Positions 13,546 through 23,380 of a stretch of DNA of 64,000 nt are shown piece by piece (position 1 is the first letter of the stretch; each line of letters starts with the position of its first letter). The stretch lies in the NCBI RefSeq assembly GCF_947507565.1, contig NC_089188.1, positions 124,001-188,000 on the forward strand, written 5' to 3'. Source of the stretch: Oscarella lobularis (Eukaryota; Porifera; Homoscleromorpha; Homosclerophorida; Oscarellidae). The notes beneath the pieces were generated by a model that worked only from the letters and a program-made list of their open reading frames with translations, ran no database searches and was not told where the DNA came from. The position numbers and the translations under genes were made by a program.

Positions 13546-14643
13546 CAAAAAGGGAGAAGGCAAAAGGCACAGGAGAAGGCAAAAGGCAAAGGGAGAAGGC
13601 AAAAGGCAAAGGGAGAAGGCAAAAGGCAAAGGGAGAAGGCAAAAGGCAAAGGGAGAAGGCAAAAGGCAAAGGGAGAAGGCAAAAGGCAAAGGGAGAAAGC
13701 AAAAGGCAAAGGGAGAAGGCAAAAGGCAAAGGGAGAAGGCAAAAGGCAAAGGGAAAAGGCAAAAGGCAAAGGGAGAAGGCAAAAGGCAAAGGGAGAAGGC
13801 AAAAGGCAAAGGGAGAAGGCAAAAGGCAAAGGGAGAAGGCAAAAGGCAAAGGAGAAAGCAAAAGGCAAAAGGAAAAGGCAAAAGGAAAAGGAGAAGGCAA
13901 AAGGCAAAGGAGAAGGCAAAAGGCAAAGGGAGAAGGCAAAAGGCAAAGGAGAAAGCAAAAGGCAAAAGGAAAAGGCAAAAGTAAAAGGAGAAGGCAAAAG
14001 GCAAAGGAGAAGGCAAAAGGCAAAGGGAAAAGGCAAAAGGCAAAGGGAGAAGGCAAAAGGCAAAGGGAGAAGGCAAAAGGCAAAGGGAGAAGGCAAAAGG
14101 CAAAGGGAGAAGGCAAAAGGCAAAGGGAGAAAGCAAAAGGCAAAAGGAAAAGGCAAAAGGAAAAGGAGAAGGCAAAAGGCAAAGGAGAAGGCAAAAGGCA
14201 AAGGGAGAAGGCAAAAGGCAAAGGAGAAAGCAAAAGGCAAAAGGAAAAGGCAAAAGGAAAAGGAGAAGGCAAAAGGCAAAGGAGAAGGCAAAAGGCAAAG
14301 GGAAAAGGCAAAAGGCAAAGGGAGAAGGCAAAAGGCAAAAGGAGAAAGCAAAAGGCAAAGGGAGAAGGCAAAAGGCAAAGGGAAAAGGCAAAAGGCAAAG
14401 GGAGAAGGCAAAAGGCAAAGGGAGAAGGCAAAAGGCAAAGGGAGAAGGCAAAAGGCAAAGGGAGAAGGCAAAAGGCAAAGGGAAAAGGCAAAAGGCAAAG
14501 GGAGAAGGCAAAAGGCAAAGGGAGAAGGCAAAAGGCAAAGGGAGAAGGCAAAAGGCAAAGGGAGAAGGCAAAAGGCAAAGGAGAAGGCAAAAGGCAAAGG
14601 AGAAAGCAAAAGGCAAAGGGAGAAGGCAAAAGGCATAGGAGAA
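13546..14643. repeat. 20-bp purine-rich minisatellite
   Basis: About 1.1 kb of GGGAGAAGGCAAAAGGCAAA, with 18- and 19-bp variants that shift frame. One strand is almost entirely purine with a C about every ten bases. It encodes Lys/Gly/Arg on plus and Leu/Pro/Phe on minus in all frames; open frames are a repeat artefact. It is bracketed by GGACAAATTGTCC clusters. Confidence 0.95.
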
Positions 14644-14762
14644 GGACAAATTGTCCTAGGACAAATTGTCCCCAGGACAAATTGTACCTGAACAAATTGT
14701 CCCAGGACAAATTGTCCCAGGACAAATTGTCCCCAGGACAACTTGTCCCCAGGACAAATTTA
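14644..14762. repeat. GGACAAATTGTCC near-palindrome cluster, right
   Basis: Seven to eight copies of GGACAAATTGTCC, some with an extra C, directly abutting the end of the purine-rich array. It mirrors 13023-13112. Confidence 0.85.
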
Positions 14763-15300
14763 GAAACGAATTAGAGACCCCTCAATAACTAAAACTCTAC
14801 CTACATCACATACCTTTGATCCCTCGATAGTCGTCCTTCCTCCTGATCACTTTTCCGTCCTTCCCACTCGCGTCCCTTGTTCATAGCCTTCTTCCTTACA
14901 CTCTTCCACATCTAGAAAACGAATTAGAAACTCCTTAATTACTAAAACTCTACCTCCATCACATGCCGTCGATCCCTTGATATTCCTTCATCTTCTTGAT
15001 TGCTTGTTCCTCCTTCTCCCTCGCGTCCCTTGCTCTTGTCCTCGTTCCTCCCATTCCTATGCACCTAAAAAAACTAATTAGAAATCATCCAACATAAAAA
15101 ACTCTACCTCCATCACATACCGTCGATCCCTTGATATTCCTCCTTCTCCTTGCTTGCTTGTTCCTCTTCTCCCTCGCGTCCCTTGGTCTTGTCCTCGTTC
15201 CTCCAATTCCTATGCACCCCCCCAAAAAAACTAATTAGAAATATGTAACACAATTAGGACCCAATATATACCTATGAGTATTGACTCTGCCCTAACACTG
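14763..15300. repeat. Diverged ~150-170-bp repeat, right copies
   Basis: Three copies of the unit seen at 13113-13545, including AACTCTACCTCCATCACATRCC, CGATCCCTTGATATTCCT and a pyrimidine-rich tract. The last copy ends with ATGTAACACAATTAGGACCC, shared with about 13406. No gene seen. Confidence 0.7.
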
Positions 15301-16550
15301 CCCCTAAAATAGACGGCCCCGACGGTAAATTTGATGAACCGGGAGAGATTTAACAGCAATACTACGTCGAGAACCACGATTAGGACCCGAATACGCGAAA
15401 TAGACGCCTAAAACCACTCGACTCCCACGAGACGAATCGATCTCCCCTCCCGGGCCCCCAATTTCCTCCGCGCAACGCCAACAAACCCTCGCGAAAGCTC
15501 GTAACATCACCGAGAAGCGCCGAAAACCAAAAAAACCGACGAGAGAGCGAATAAACGCGAAGATAACACCTCCGAACGTACACAGAGCCCCCGTAACGCG
15601 ATCGCGAGCAACGAGAAGCACGTAAAAACGTTCCTAACCTTTCGCGATTGTACATCTTCCCCTCCTTTCATCGCGGTCGCCCCGTTTTGAGCCGGTTTCA
15701 GTCATCCCAGCGCAATGACTGAAAATGCAGTTCCCGTATATCAGCAACCTGAACTAGAGAATGATGGCCGGTGTTCACCGTGTTGCCATCATGCACAGCC
15801 TCCCACCGCTTACAGTACGCGAGTGCATAACATAGTGTGACGTCATATTTTTTATGCTGTCACATATTCACGTGGTCATTACAGCCGTTAGCTACTACAG
15901 CTCAGTCGTACCTACATACTGTAAATGATTGCAATTTTTTCCTAATTAGGCGCTTTTCTGACGTACTGTATTTGATAATTTGCTCTTTATTTGAGGTGGA
16001 CCTATGCATGTGTACGGGTCATATTTCCTCTTACCCGTACACGCGTACATACCCACGCACATACTGTACATGAGTGGAAACTTTTGATTGTGACGTGACG
16101 TCAGAGCGTGACAATCAAAACTCTCGTTTCGCCTTCTCAACGCATTTATAAAACGGAAAATAGCACGGATCAATTTGAAACACTGTTTTCTAAGCATTTT
16201 ATCCGTTTATCAAAGTAAAAACGCTTTTTTCGCGCCGTAAATCGCCTTTTTCGGGTCACCGTTTTGGGCCCCATTTCGCGCATGCGCTTTACAAAGTAAG
16301 GGTTTTTCTTATGTGACGTCACAATACAGTGTACCGAACAGACGTACATACAGACAGACATACACTTCCGGCCTTGAGATCACGTTTGAGAGAGCCTCCC
16401 TCGCCGTTATACGGGCTCGCAAACTGTGTTTGCCACCCCGTACAACTGCGGTGGTCGGCTCATAAACATTCTTCGCATATATTGAAAAATACCAACACGA
16501 TCTCGCACACTGTCACACATGCAGAGAAAAAATTAAACAACCTAGAGCGC
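15301..16550. other. Gene-free, GC-variable spacer
   Basis: No convincing coding sequence. 15304-15655 is CpG-rich with short minus-strand open frames of no recognisable family. CRE-like TGACGTCA or near-matches occur at about 15839, 16095 and 16314. A GACAGACATACA tract lies near 16350. Confidence 0.5.
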
Positions 16551-16940
16551 GAAAACACCGAAAATTTTCGCGGCCCGGTTCCTAATAGGGGCCCCATTTT
16601 CATCTAATAATTCTTTGCTTATTTTAAGATGGAAATCACTCGATAGAGCTCTTCTCTAATTAAGAAAAATGTTTTCAAAGCTGCCTTAGCTTTTAAAAAA
16701 GCGAAATTTTCGCGGCTCGGTTCCTAATGGGCGCCCCGTTTTCATTTAATAATTATTTGCTTATTTTATGCTGGAAACCAGTCGATAAAGCTCTTCTCTA
16801 ATTCAGAAAAATGTTTTCAACACTGCTATAGCTTTTAAAAGAGCGAAATTTTCGCGGGCCGGTTCCTAATGGGGACCCCAATTTCTTCTAAAAAAATTTT
16901 GCGTATTTAACGTTGTGAATCAGTCGAACGATGTCTTATT
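16551..16940. repeat. ~145-bp tandem repeat, three copies
   Basis: Three diverged tandem copies, each starting near AAATTTTCGCGG (about 16560, 16706, 16848). They share CGGTTCCTAATGGGG, CCCCATTTTCATTTAATAATT and CTCTTCTCTAATT. No coding content. Confidence 0.8.
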
Positions 16941-16944
16941 CATT

Positions 16945-18590
16945 AGAATGCACATGCTTTTATTTGAATGCACATGTTTTCATTTGAATCCACAGGGCCT
17001 CAAGTAAGCGCACAGGCTCTCAATTGAATGCACAGGCTTTCATTTGAATGCACAGGTTTTCAATTGAATGCACAGGCTTTCATTTGAATGCACATGCTTT
17101 CATTTGAATGCACAGGCCTTTATTTGAATGCACATGCCTTCATTTGAATCCACAGGGCCTCAAGTAAGTGCACAGGCTCTCAATTGATTTGCACAGGCTT
17201 TCATTTCAATGCACAGGCTTTCATTTGAATGCGCATGCTTTCATTTGAATGCACAGGCTTTCATTTGAATACACAAGCTTTCATTTTGAATGCACATGCT
17301 TTCATTTGAATGCACAGGCTTTTATTTGAATGCACAGGCTTCTATTTGAATGCACATGTCTTCATTTGAATCCACAGGGCCTCAAGTAAGTGCACAGGCT
17401 CTCAATTGAATGCACACGCTTTCATTTGAATGCACCTGCTTTCATTTGAATGCACAAGCTTTCATTTCAATGCACATGCTTTCATTTGAATGCACAAGCT
17501 TTCATTTCAATGCACATGCTTTCATTTAAATGCACATGCTTTCATTTGAATGCGCAGGCTTTTTCTTGAATGCGCAGGCTTTCATTTGAATGCACATGCT
17601 TTCATTTGAATGCGCAGGCTTTCATTTGAATGCACAGGCTTTCATTTGAATGCACAGGCTTTTATTTGAATGCACAGGCTTTCATTTGAATGCACAGGCT
17701 TTCATTTGAATGCACAGGCTTTTATTTGAATGCACATGCTTTCATTTGAATGCACAGGCTTTTATTTGAATGCACATGTCTTCATTTGAATCCACGGGGC
17801 CTCAAGTAAGTGCACAGGCTCTCAATTGAATGCACACGCTTTCATTTGAATGCACCTGCTTTCATTTGAATGCACAAGCTTTCATTTCAATGCACATGCT
17901 TTCATTTAAATGCACATGCTTTCATTTGAATGCGCAGGCTTTTTCTTGAATGCGCAGGCTTTCATTTGAATGCACATGCTTTCATTTGAATGCGCAGGCT
18001 TTCATTTGAATGCACAGGCTTTCATTTGAATGCACAGGCTTTTATTTGAATGCACAGGCTTTCATTTGAATGCACAGGCTTTCATTTGAATGCACAGGCT
18101 TTTATTTGAATGCACATGCTTTCATTTGAATGCACAGGCTTTTATTTGAATGCACATGTCTTCATTTGAATCCACGGGGCCTCAAGTAAGTGCACAGGCT
18201 CTCAATTGAATACACACGCTTTCATTTGAATGCACAGGCTTTCATTTGAATGCACCTGCTTTCACTTGAATGCACAGGCTTTCATTTGAATGCACAGGCT
18301 TTCATTTGAATGCAAAGGCTTTCATTTGAATGCAAAGGCTTTCATTTGAATGTACAGGCTTTCATTTGAATGCACAGGCTTTCATTTGAATGCACCTGCT
18401 TTCATTTGAATGCACAGGCTTCCATTTGAATGCGCATGCTTTCATTTGAATGCACATGCTTTCATTTGAATGCACAGGCTTTCATTTTTATTGCACAGGC
18501 TTTCATTTGAATACACAGGCCTTCATTTGAATGCACAAGCTTTCATTTGAATGCACATGTTTTCATTTGAATCCAGAGGGAACTTACTTG
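16945..18590 (+). repeat. 20-bp satellite, forward arm
   Basis: About 80 copies of TTTCATTTGAATGCACAGGC with higher-order structure. A marker variant GAATCCACAGGGCCTCAAG recurs at about 16988, 17150, 17370, 17790 and 18170. The latter spacing of about 380-420 bp shows recent multi-unit amplification. Confidence 0.95.
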
Positions 18591-19362
18591 AGGCCCTGTG
18601 GATTCAAATGAAAACATGTGCTTTCAAATAAAAGCATGTGGATTCAAATGAAAGCCTGTTCATTCAAATGAAAGCCTGTGCATTCAATTGAGAGCCTGTG
18701 CACTTACTTGAGGCCCTGTGGATTCAAATGGAAACATGTGCATTCAAATAAAAGCCTGTTCATTCAAATGTAAGCCTGTGCATTCAAATGAAAGCCTGTA
18801 CATTTAAATGAAAGCCTGTGCATTCAAATGAAAGCCTGTGCATTCAAATAAAAGCCTGTGCATTCAAATGAAAACATGTGCATTCAAATAAAAGCCAGTG
18901 CATTCAATTGAGAGCGTGTGCATTCAAATGAAAGCACGCGCATTTAAATGAAAGCCTGTGCATTCAAATGAAAGCCTGTGCATTTAAATGAAAGCCTGTG
19001 CATTTAAATGAAAGCCTGTGCATTTAAATGAAAGCCTGTGCATTCAAATGAAAGCCTGTGCATTCAATTGAGAGCCTGTGCACTTACTTGAGGCCTTGTG
19101 GATTCAAATGAAAACATGTGCATTCAAATAAAAGCCTGTGCATTCAAATGAAAGCATGTGCATTCAAATGAAAGCTTGTGTATTCAAATGAAAGCCTGTG
19201 CTTTCAAATGAAAACATGTGCATTCAAATAAAAGCCTGTGCATTGAAATGAAAGCATGTGCATTCAATTGAGAGCGTGTGCATTCAAATGAAAGCCTGTG
19301 CATTCAAATGAAAGCCTGTGCATTCAAATGAAAGCCTGTGCATTCAAATGAAAGCCTGTGCA
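18591..19362 (-). repeat. 20-bp satellite, inverted arm
   Basis: The same 20-bp satellite in reverse orientation (CATTCAAATGAAAGCCTGTG). The marker variant appears inverted as CTTGAGGCCCTGTGGATTC at about 18587, 18708 and 19088. The switch at about 18573-18605 makes a palindrome with a nearly spacer-free centre. Confidence 0.95.
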
Positions 19363-19549
19363 TATGTAAAGTAGAGAAAGACACGATGACATCATCTCAT
19401 TCTCTCTATTATAGAGATGTCATGTGTTTATTATTTAAAAGTGTACGTGCACAAACTGTCGAGCAATAAAAAAGACGAATAAATTGCCCTTCTTTCACGT
19501 GTTTCATATTTTAAGTATACTCTTTGCGTATATATGACTCTTCCAAGTT

Positions 19550-19621
19550 CCCGGATTAGACGACCACCGCCCCCATTTTCCCAAATCTTGCAAAATGGGG
19601 GCGGTGGTCGTCTTATCCGGG
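19550..19621. repeat. 30-bp-arm inverted repeat (hairpin)
   Basis: Arms 19550-19579 and 19592-19621 are complementary over 30 bp with one mismatch, separated by a 12-nt loop. The stem contains GACGACCACCGCCCCCATTTT. It could be a hairpin RNA precursor, or a very small foldback/MITE. No function is shown. Confidence 0.85.
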
Positions 19622-20046
19622 CATTTATAGCCGTTTACCCTATTAAATCCGGGACATTGCGCCTTGTGACAGAGGACGGCAGGTTGCATATATTTAGGAA
19701 CACTCTACCATTTTTTCTGGCTAGAAGAACTTACCTTCTACCAGGATATTTAGAAAAATTTGAAAGCTGTTTAGCTTACAAAAAATGAAAGCACAATTGC
19801 GTTCATTCCATCTAGTTTCGAACAACAGACAAAAACGCAAGAAGAATAAGAAAAAAACTGAGTGTCGTCACCCCCCTCCCCGTCCTAACCTAAGCAAAAT
19901 CCCATTCAGCAGCAACAGCCAACAGAGCGTAAAGAAAGAAAACAACAAAAAAAACCCTGAGTACTGATCATATCAATCGTAAATCAGTATGCCAAACAAC
20001 TGAAGAACAAAAGAGTCAATATGTTCCTATTTAGGAACACACCTAC
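19622..20046. other. Spacer, 3' flank of the kinase-like gene
   Basis: A/T-rich with homopolymer A runs and no convincing coding region. It lies immediately 3' of the minus-strand kinase-like gene and probably includes its 3' UTR. Confidence 0.4.
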
Positions 20047-21752
20047 CTAAAGTCCAGCAGCGGCCTCGCGAATTTTTCTCTTGTATCCGGCTAGAAAGTA
20101 GAGATCGTGGCACTGCCGCAGCTCACTGCTCTTAAAGCAAGGCCAAACATAGTAATTGCCCAACTGCTCATACTTCGTCTCGTCTTCTTTGCCCGACCAA
20201 TCAAAATCCACAATTTTAACAGAACCGTCGTAGCAGACAAGAATGTTGGGGCCTCGAAAGTCTCCGTGGACATAGCCCTTGCTGTGAAGAACGTGCAGAG
20301 CTCTTTCCATACTTTCGATGACACGTTGGTAAGGCGCGCAGCTTGATGAGTGTGAAGCCACAGCTTTGATGTATTCGTCGAGATTCATAGCCTCTTTAAC
20401 TTTCTCCATGACAACAATAGTGTATCCGTCAGCCTTTTCCACGCGAAACTTAGGAGCAATGCCGTTTTCATAGCAATGCTGATGCACTTCTTCTGGGTAC
20501 GTTATAGACAAGAATTTGACAATGCAGTTCACAGGCCCGTCTTTGCGCTCTTTGGCTTCAAAAACTCTGCTATTGATCATGTTCACGTATTCCAGTTGTG
20601 GATAACAATCCGGTTTTACGACAGGAAACAACGAACTCGAACTAGCTTCTTCTGTTGTGGCTTTGATAGATTCAAGCAATTGCACCATTGCCAGCATTCC
20701 AGATTTTAGCCGATACGCAAGTTCATCAAACTTGGACTTGTCATCCATTCTTGAGCAGGAGCAGAGCAGACAATGAGATATCTTTTCTTGACCGTGTGTA
20801 GCCACTCCGTACAAGTTGAAATTGTTCTTTACAATGGTGAACAAGAAGGAAGGAAAACAAGTTCTCTTGGCAAACTTTGCATAACATTGCCCGGACCGGA
20901 GCCAATATCTCCACAAACACTGATATTCCCGCATTACTTGATTGAGGGCACGCTCAGGAGAGACATTTTTACCGTCCTTCCTCTCGCCAATGCCCAAAGC
21001 GTAAAATAGCATGCAAGTAAGAGGAAATATGATGGCCATGTCCGCGCGGTAAGCGCCTCGCAGACCGAAAGGTGCGTCTCCAACCACTCTGGGATCTTCT
21101 ACAAGAAACTCCTTTTGAATTAGCATTGGCAACTGGCACAAGACGCTGAAAGCCTGCCTAATATATTTTTCGCCGTCCGTGCCTGATTGTAGCCCTTTGT
21201 ACATCAACCCGTGAAACTCCCGAAGATCGTTGTCAGAAATTAAGTCGGCGATGGCGGGCTTGGCAAAGCCCTCAAAGAACGGCACCGATGAGAAGGTTGT
21301 TTTATACCCTGCCATGTACCTGCCAACATGACCAGAAGAAGGAGACGTGGGTTCCTATTTCAGTTAGAACTTAGGCACATTGAATTTCAAAGCAGAAAAC
21401 TTACGATACTACAAGGTACATCTCTGCGAAGAGGCCAAGAAGGAAAAAATGCGCCCTCCTCTCCTAAGTCGCCTCATAATAATAAAAGCCTTCAACAGAC
21501 AAACAAGTCCTTACCTTCATTTTCAACCAGGTCCGAAACGCACGTCACGTAATTTTGACTTGTAATCACGCAAAAGTAGAAACAATTGGAATGGCTAGCG
21601 CTGCAACTCTGAGTAGTGTCCGAACACTCGACGATTCCCCCTTTATCAGTGTCAACCATCCACCACTGGTATGACAGACTTTCGGTGCATTCTACTTCGA
21701 CGGTCAGCTTCTTCTTCCATTGTCCTCCTTGTGGCTGGCGTGTGACCTCCAT
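20047..21752 (-). CDS. Kinase-fold protein resembling Crinkler-type effector kinases; possible upstream Ig-like exon
   Basis: The long exon (to about 21308) encodes about 420 residues. The C-terminal third is a kinase fold: HGDFRGPNILV catalytic loop (non-RD), then KIVDFDWSG with DFD in place of DFG, and VVMEKVKEAMN as hinge. The N-terminal half has an alpha/beta region with E, RAD and K residues that could be a degenerate PD-(D/E)XK nuclease, a pairing known in Crinkler-like eukaryotic effector families; this is tentative. Upstream, 21752-21515 has a YQWW...C...FYFCV Ig-like pattern and ends in a strong donor (AAG|GTAAGG). Splicing to an acceptor at 21309 keeps frame and gives exactly 500 codons including stop. 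Otherwise the ATG at 21315 starts a 422-residue single-exon protein. The kinase fold is solid; the Ig fusion is a hypothesis. Confidence 0.7.
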
Positions 21753-21782
21753 TAAAAGCAAATCTGCGCACAAGTCAATAGG

Positions 21783-22786
21783 GCTTGTGCACGTGACGTC
21801 ACAGGCGACGTCACAGTCCTTTGTTTGGTCATGACGCGCGTTAGGGTTTCAGAAAATGTCCTCTATCTGCGCGATACTACCTTTCTTCCGCGTAACCACC
21901 AGAAGATATGTAGAGGAATGCTATAGACGTCGTTCGGCGCCTATTCCGTGGTATTTCTCCGTGTTTTCGGCGAGCTATATCGATAAATGGGCGGGAACTT
22001 CCGACGAAATGGGCGTTTTCGATGTGCTTTCATTCCTCACCAAAGCGTCTGATTGCAACGAGACTTTACCACGTTATAGGCACATGATTGATTTTCACAT
22101 TAATGGCCAAGATCTGGCAAGAAGAGGTTTAGTTTCGAACTTTGGGTCCTGTTTGTAACACCCCTTAGCGCACGCGCTTCAACTCCTTCTTTCTCGTTTC
22201 TATACTTCTAACTCCCTGTGTCGTCGATGGAATGTTGAGAGAAGGTATTAGTTTGTATTGCGTGCAAACATTTGAGATTGCGCGGCGGGATACAAAGTTA
22301 TGTCTTCTCTCGACATGCGCGACATACGAAATCCATGGCACAGGGAGTTAGAACCACTGAAACGAAAAAAGGCGAAAAAAGCGCTGAAACACGTGCGCTA
22401 AGTGGTGCTACAAACAGGGCCAAAAGTGCGAAACTAAACCTCTTCTTGCCAGGTCTTGGCCATTAATATGAACATCAATCATGTATCCATAACGTGGTAA
22501 AGTCTCGGTGCAATCGGATGCTTTGGTGAGGAATGAGAGCACATCGAAAACGCCCATTTCGTCGGAAGTCCCCGCCCATTTATAGATATAACTCGCCGAA
22601 AACACAGAGAAATACCACGGAATAGGCGCCAAACGACGTCTAAATCATGCTTCTACATATATCTTATGGTGGTTACGCGGTAGAAAGGTAGTATCGCGCA
22701 AATAGAGGACATTTTCTGAAAGCCTAACGCGCGTCACGCCCAAGCAAAAAGCTGTGACGTTGGCTCTGACGTCACTGTGCACAAGG
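21783..22786. mobile_element. ~1-kb foldback (long inverted repeat) element
   Basis: The two halves (about 21783-22275 and 22290-22786) are inverted copies of each other with only a few bases in the middle. Outer ends read CTTGTGCAC...GTGCACAAG; inner landmarks TCTAACTCCCTGTG and CACAGGGAGTTAGA mirror each other. Related open frames in opposite orientation (21856-22158 plus, 22408-22632 minus) share IPWYFSVFSASYI and KWAGTSDEMGVFDVLSFLTK, so the arms derive from a duplicated, possibly once-coding segment. Arms differ by scattered substitutions, so it is not a fresh assembly artefact. No transposase is visible. Confidence 0.75.
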
Positions 22787-22918
22787 CTACAAAGCAGAAC
22801 GACGAGTTTTGTTCGAAGACGCTTGTTAAGACCTCCCCGAGCGAAGAGGTCTGGCCCCCAAACTACATCCACCGCTAAGGAACCGGTCTCGACGGTCATA
22901 CTCGCCTTCGTACAGTAC

Positions 22919-23009
22919 CTGAAACCTTCTTGCGTTCGGCACTGCGAGAGGACGACTCGCTCGCCTTCTCATCCGAAAGCTTCCTGCGCTTCGCGTCGGG
23001 AGAGGACAT
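22919..23009 (-). CDS. Possible first coding exon, basic/Ser-rich N-terminus
   Basis: An ATG at 23009 opens a frame beginning MSSPDAKRRKLSDEKASE, with a nuclear-localisation-like KRRK, ending at a plausible donor (CAG|GTACTG) at 22919. The following exon would lie in or beyond the foldback element, so the gene may be interrupted. No family recognised. Confidence 0.25.
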
Positions 23010-23233
23010 GATCGGGGTGATAACAGACGAGAGATTCTCAGTACAGCGAATATGAATGCTAAGGCGCGTGCGCAGATTTGTCCTAGTGACGCACCTCGAT
23101 GTCCTTTGATCAACAGACACAGTCAGCGAGACATTCGCCCCTCGGCTCCGATCCGCGTACCTTTTCGAGGATCGTTCGAAGTCGTAAAGCGTGCGATTGG
23201 TTTTCGATCGCGTGTCGAAGCATGTTTTTTCTA

Positions 23234-23316
23234 CGCAGTGGCTACAGTTACGCCACCGTAACGGGACTTCTTTTTGCTACAGTTACGCCAGTCTATATAT
23301 CTATGTAATTCGTGAC
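23234..23316 (+). repeat. MULE left terminal inverted repeat
   Basis: Starts CGCAGTGGCTACAG and runs through CGTAACGGGACTTC to TGTAATTCGTGACG. It contains two TACAGTTACGCCA subrepeats. Preceded by the 9-bp target duplication. Confidence 0.9.
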
Positions 23317-23380
23317 GCAAATGCTACAGGCGCATGCGCGTAGCACCGAATAGCGCCATCTCCGGTGAAGACACATCCAG

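Noticed and set aside
13437-14774. Long open frames of Lys/Gly/Arg (plus) and Leu/Pro/Phe (minus)
   Set aside because: They come from the 20-bp purine-rich minisatellite; all frames on both strands read open.
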